Assembly (NCBI RefSeq): GCF_024343775.1
Contig: NZ_RJUF01000002.1
Location: 124,001 to 188,000 of the forward strand
DNA length: 64,000 nucleotides
Direction: 5' to 3'
Origin: Lacihabitans soyangensis
Lineage (GTDB): Bacteria; Bacteroidota; Bacteroidia; Cytophagales; Spirosomataceae
Below are positions 60,954-64,000 of the stretch, piece after piece (position 1 is the stretch's first letter; the number at the start of each line of letters is the position of its first letter). Under the pieces are notes generated by a model. It saw nothing but the letters and a program-made list of their open reading frames with translations. It made no database searches and had not been told where the DNA came from. The position numbers were made by a program, and so were the translations under genes.

Positions 60954-61713
60954 TTAAAATGTATTTATAACTTCCAGAGTTTACCACCTCAGCATTCGCT
61001 TTGTCTTTTAGCTTTACACGGTTCAGGTTTTCGTCTAAACCAAAATACAATGGAGAGGTTTTTTCAACCAAATCAAAGCCTAATTTAGAGAAATTTTCGC
61101 CATCGGACCAATCTGCATCTATGTAAGTCATGATATTTCCCGGAGTTTTTTCTTTTATAAAATACCTTATCATTTTTGAAAATCCACCAACAACATTATA
61201 GCCGTTTAGGTTAGCAAACCTTATGAGCTCAAAAGACTGTACAATTTCGTCCCCCAGGTAATATTTTTTGGCCCCAGAAAAGGTCATAACCGCCAATAAC
61301 AATTCTTCAGATTCTGGAGTAAAAGTCCCTTGCAAAAGCCTGTAATAGGTTTTTGGTAAATACAAACCGTATTTGAGCTTTGCCCCAATAGACTGCTGTA
61401 AATGATTCTGGTTCAAAAAATCCTCAGCAACGTGCCGATTAATTCTGCGGACCTTACAAACTCTGGCAGGAAGTTTTTGGTTTAATCCCAAAACAGAACT
61501 CAATCTGGAAATGACTATTTCGGGATGTTTAAGCCATTGGTCTTTCCATAAATTGATTGGCTTTTCAGTAGATCTAAAATCCTCTGGAATGGTTTCGAAG
61601 TACTTCACCTCAACTTTTCCGATCCGAAAAAAGGAAGAATCTAGCAATTTAAATTCAATTTTGTTTCGATTAAGAAACCCTGAAAAATACGAAACAAAAT
61701 CTTCTCTTACCAT
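60943..61713 (-). CDS. Protein of a phage-associated NHLQ family, function unknown
   Basis: A 256-residue protein overlapping miaA by 11 nt. From memory, the block RRINRHVAEDFLNQNHLQQS, then IGAKLKYGLYL, then VVGGFSKMIRYFIKEKTPGN, then MTYIDADWSDGENFSKLGFD resembles a domain in phage and plasmid proteins that are often auto-labelled Hef-like homing endonuclease. The YIDADWSDG stretch and the NHLQ block are the most conserved. No LAGLIDADG, HNH or GIY-YIG nuclease motif is visible, so the nuclease label is not supported here. The fold could be acyltransferase-like. Genomic coupling to tRNA modification is a clue to function. Confidence 0.75.
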   Translation of the reverse strand: MVREDFVSYFSGFLNRNKIEFKLLDSSFFRIGKVEVKYFETIPEDFRSTEKPINLWKDQWLKHPEIVISRLSSVLGLNQKLPARVCKVRRINRHVAEDFLNQNHLQQSIGAKLKYGLYLPKTYYRLLQGTFTPESEELLLAVMTFSGAKKYYLGDEIVQSFELIRFANLNGYNVVGGFSKMIRYFIKEKTPGNIMTYIDADWSDGENFSKLGFDLVEKTSPLYFGLDENLNRVKLKDKANAEVVNSGSYKYILSEF

Positions 61714-61867
61714 TCTCTACGCTTAAACTCCATTACAATTTTTCATAAAAATATAATTTAATTTTCAGTTTTGTCGTTATGAAGTTTAATATTGGCAGCA
61801 AAATTGATTTTATAAACTATTGAGAGAAAATTTTACGAATCGGAATCACTAAAATCATAAACTCAGA

Positions 61868-62485
61868 ATGAAATCATTCTTTTCAATTGTCATTATTATT
61901 CTTGCATCTTTGGGCCTATCCTCGGCCCAATCGAAACAATATCTCAAGGAGGAAGCAGACGACTACTTCAAGGTTGGCCGGTATTGGGATGCCTTCTTTT
62001 TGTACAGAGACTTGGCAAAAGTACCTGAATTTCAGGGAGATTTGAGCATTGAAAACCAGATAAAAAATAGTTCGAGAGCGATGTATCTTTGGAAAAAAAC
62101 CGAGGATTACCGAGCTTTTAGAAAGTATGAAATGGCCAAGCAACATTTAAGTGATTTGTTGGTCATCAATCCTTATGATCCCAACAAAAACCTACTGCCA
62201 CGTCTGACACTCGAGCAAGCCACTGAAATGCAAAGGCTGGCGATGTCGCAACGAAATCCACAAGCTATTGCCGATATTTTAACTAAGGCTGTAAAACTCT
62301 ATAATTTGGCTTTGGACGAAGGTTTAAAAGATGAAATGGTGTTCTCATTAATTAAGCAATGTGAGAATGTTTTAGAGAAAAACAAATACTCAAACATCAA
62401 ACAACCCACCACTTACGGCATAAATTTCGAAAAAGAAAAAGAAGCCGAACGAACCCGGACGGTAGAAATTATAAAGAACTTGTGA
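61868..62485 (+). CDS. Small exported TPR-like protein
   Basis: A 205-residue protein with signal peptide MKSFFSIVIIILASLGLSSA. The mature part is all-helical and begins KQYLKEEADDYFKVGRYWDA with FFLYRDLAKV, which reads as TPR repeats, and then AMYLWKKTEDYRAFRKYEMA. No lipobox. Such short TPR proteins of Bacteroidota often assist T9SS or outer-membrane assembly (compare the TPR unit of the 55545 protein), but no specific assignment is possible. It starts 154 nt from the divergent 60943 gene and is 42 nt upstream of the next gene on the same strand. Confidence 0.75.
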   Translation: MKSFFSIVIIILASLGLSSAQSKQYLKEEADDYFKVGRYWDAFFLYRDLAKVPEFQGDLSIENQIKNSSRAMYLWKKTEDYRAFRKYEMAKQHLSDLLVINPYDPNKNLLPRLTLEQATEMQRLAMSQRNPQAIADILTKAVKLYNLALDEGLKDEMVFSLIKQCENVLEKNKYSNIKQPTTYGINFEKEKEAERTRTVEIIKNL

Positions 62486-62527
62486 TTTTTTTAAAAATAG
62501 CTTTAAAAACTTAAGGTTTGGCCGAAT

Positions 62528-63253
62528 ATGAGCAGCACAAAATACATATTAAATATCACCTCGCCATGTAGTGAAAAATGGTCGGAAATGAATCAAATGG
62601 ACGGGGGTAAGTATTGTTTAAATTGCTCAAAAAAAGTTATTGATTTTACCAATTTAACGGATAAGGAAATAGTTGAGCTTATTCTAAAAAGTGATTCCAA
62701 AATTTGCGGGCATTTAAAGAAAAATCAAACCGGTAGGGCTTTACAGATTCAAAGTAAATCATCCTGGGTAGGTAAATTTATAAATCTAATAACTGGCTTA
62801 ACTATCTTTTCAACTACTGATAACGTTTACGCAAAAAAAGAAAAGTTTGAACAAATTCAAACTGTTGCAGCAGTAAAGGAAGATAAGACCAACATTACCG
62901 CATCTATTACTGAAAAGGACAGTTCTATTCTAAGTCTTAAAGGAAAAGTAATTGATGGAATGGATAAAAGCCCACTGCAGGGTGCTGTTATAAAATTGAA
63001 TAATATAAAATTTGAAACCCTATCAGACCTAAATGGACTTTTCGAATTTCAAATTCCCGATTTTCAAATTAAAGAAAAAATTGTTCTGGAAGTTTTTTAC
63101 GTTGGTTTCGATGTCATCACAATCACTATTCCAAAAGCAGATTTTCATTTAGCAAAAAACCTAATTTTAGAGCTGACGCCTTCACTTTCTGGAGAAATAA
63201 TAGTATCTAAAAGCAAATGGTGGAAAAGAAAGGCTAAAAACTGTAACCCCTAA
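62528..63253 (+). CDS. Zinc-ribbon-like plus carboxypeptidase-regulatory-like protein
   Basis: A 241-residue protein starting MSSTKYILNITSPCSEKWSE. The N-terminal 75 residues carry a Cys-rich unit: CSEKW, YCLNCSKKVIDFT and ICGHLKKNQTGR, giving four cysteines that may bind zinc. A hydrophobic segment (FINLITGLTIFSTT) at about 85 follows, then a CarboxypepD-regulatory-like beta-sandwich (LKGKVIDGMDKSPLQGAVIK, then LSDLNGLFEFQIPD). A conserved family with this two-part layout is known in Bacteroidota, of unknown function. The Cys-rich part would be cytoplasmic and the beta domain periplasmic if the segment spans the membrane. Confidence 0.75.
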   Translation: MSSTKYILNITSPCSEKWSEMNQMDGGKYCLNCSKKVIDFTNLTDKEIVELILKSDSKICGHLKKNQTGRALQIQSKSSWVGKFINLITGLTIFSTTDNVYAKKEKFEQIQTVAAVKEDKTNITASITEKDSSILSLKGKVIDGMDKSPLQGAVIKLNNIKFETLSDLNGLFEFQIPDFQIKEKIVLEVFYVGFDVITITIPKADFHLAKNLILELTPSLSGEIIVSKSKWWKRKAKNCNP

Positions 63254-63295
63254 AGTATTTATTCTGGAAAAATCCATGAATTCTTTAAAATAAGT

Positions 63296-64000
63296 TTAAC
63301 AACCCAGTAACTTTTCTAAATAATGAAAATCAATCCCAAATCTTGATTTTAAAGCTCTTACTTCTTTGAGTTTTTCAGTTTTCTTTTTTTCGTCCAATCC
63401 TTTAAAAACAGCCGAAATCATCAGATTTTTAGGAGTATGTTCTGAATTAATAAATTCAAAAACTTTGGTTTGGTAACCATAAGCCTCTAAAATCAAAGCT
63501 CTTATGAGATCGGTCAAACTTTCTGAAAGTCGCTCTTCCAATATTCCGAATTTCGTAAGGAGCTTTAATTCATCGAGTGGATTTATTTGCTTTCTTATCT
63601 GCTTATGACAGCACGGAGCCACCATTATTATCTTGGCGTTGGCCTTTATTCCTTTAAAAATGGCCTCGTCTGTGGCGGTATCACAAGCATGCAGGGCTAT
63701 CAAAACATTATTTCCATTTGTTTCGGAGTTTTCTATGGTTCCTTGAACAAAACTTAGACCTTCAAAATCAGCCTGTTGAGCAAGATTGTTACATAAATCC
63801 ACCATATCTTGGCGGTACTCAATGCCTTTCACAGAAGCTTTTTTACCCAAAATTCGCGTTAAGTAATCATACATCGCGAAAGTCAAGTAACCTTTTCCAG
63901 ACCCCATATCTATTACCGAAAAGTCATCTTTTAGGTCTGAGGAAGCTATGCTTTGAGAAAAAAACTCAAGATATTTATTAATCTGAACGAACTTGTCTTG
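63296..64000 (-). CDS. SAM-dependent methyltransferase, Methyltransf_32-like, 5' end outside window
   Basis: The frame runs past the right edge: the visible 234 residues include VIDMGSGKGYLTFAMYDYLT, the SAM-binding GxGxG loop, so the true N-terminus lies beyond 64000 (ATG 63907 in the motif is not the start). Other features are VLIALHACDTATDEAIFKGI, the KIIMVAPCCHKQIRKQINPL block (the VPCCHKQ-type motif of Methyltransf_32 proteins) and LTDLIRALILEAYGYQTKVF. The substrate is unknown. Confidence 0.85.
   Translation of the reverse strand, partial: QDKFVQINKYLEFFSQSIASSDLKDDFSVIDMGSGKGYLTFAMYDYLTRILGKKASVKGIEYRQDMVDLCNNLAQQADFEGLSFVQGTIENSETNGNNVLIALHACDTATDEAIFKGIKANAKIIMVAPCCHKQIRKQINPLDELKLLTKFGILEERLSESLTDLIRALILEAYGYQTKVFEFINSEHTPKNLMISAVFKGLDEKKKTEKLKEVRALKSRFGIDFHYLEKLLGC

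Noticed and set aside
60943-61713. Homing endonuclease call
   Set aside because: No LAGLIDADG, HNH, GIY-YIG or His-Cys box motif and no intron or intein context; only the weak overall family likeness.

Overview
The window looks like chromosomal DNA of a Bacteroidota bacterium, most likely order Cytophagales (Spirosomaceae/Leadbetterella-like). The signs are: A/T-rich DNA; secreted proteins ending in type IX secretion (T9SS) sorting domains or in the short Cys-containing C-terminal domain typical of the phylum; many lipoproteins; almost no Shine-Dalgarno sequences; and several start regions with the Bacteroidota promoter pattern (TTTG, about 20 nt, TAnnTTTG). Genes are dense, on both strands, and mostly ordinary. 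I saw no rRNA, tRNA, CRISPR array, insertion sequence or prophage. Genus-level placement is inference.

Layout. 1-6372 (minus): a complete YbhGFSR-type efflux operon (TetR regulator, TolC-like channel, HlyD-like adaptor lipoprotein, two ABC ATPases, two ABC-2 permeases, the last cut by the window edge). 6373-9449: a repeat-rich spacer, a patatin-like lipase, and an unusually A/T-rich gene of unknown function. 9450-17142: surface and secreted proteins (a self-cleaving S74-type chaperone-domain protein, an 880-residue BNR beta-propeller protein, a lipoprotein, an Ig-like protein, a membrane protein) separated by copies of a degenerate palindromic repeat. 17223-22792: serine hydrolase, bifunctional HisB, ExbB/ExbD-type motor pair, CoaD and a T9SS-sorted metalloprotease-like protein. 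22874-28430 (minus): a tight five-gene run rbfA, LolC/E-like permease, small secreted protein, M1 aminopeptidase, radical SAM/SPASM protein. 28592-36778: DUF6427-like membrane protein, a lipocalin-like tandem repeat protein, a lone glgE, an SDR, a GH109-like oxidoreductase, and a pterin pair (PTPS-family enzyme plus folE).

37046-50837: dnaK with a TGACA/TGTCA dyad upstream, a large sialate-O-acetylesterase-like exoprotein, a DUF937-like protein, rpmI-rplT without infC, a Flavo-1-like structured RNA candidate between rpmI and dnaE, dnaE, an LpxL-like acyltransferase, a MobA-like nucleotidyltransferase, a VWA lipoprotein and tcdA. 50834-64000: TatD hydrolase, ElaA-like acetyltransferase, Uma2 nuclease and a DUF433/DUF5615 toxin-antitoxin pair, a CotH-domain T9SS cargo with hemJ, a PorE-like TPR-PD40-OmpA protein, trxB, a ThuA/PKD composite protein, miaA overlapped by a gene of a phage-associated family, two small envelope proteins and a truncated methyltransferase.

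Common threads are envelope biogenesis and protein export (efflux pump, LolC/E, LpxL, ExbBD, PorE-like protein, T9SS cargo) mixed with core housekeeping. No single dramatic new system stands out. The best leads are intergenic: the candidate structured RNA and adjacent near-palindrome at 43486-43637, the dispersed palindromes at 9598-9687 with degenerate relatives, the TTTGTG arrays spaced at about one helical turn, and the unknown genes at 8358-9449 and 60943-61713.
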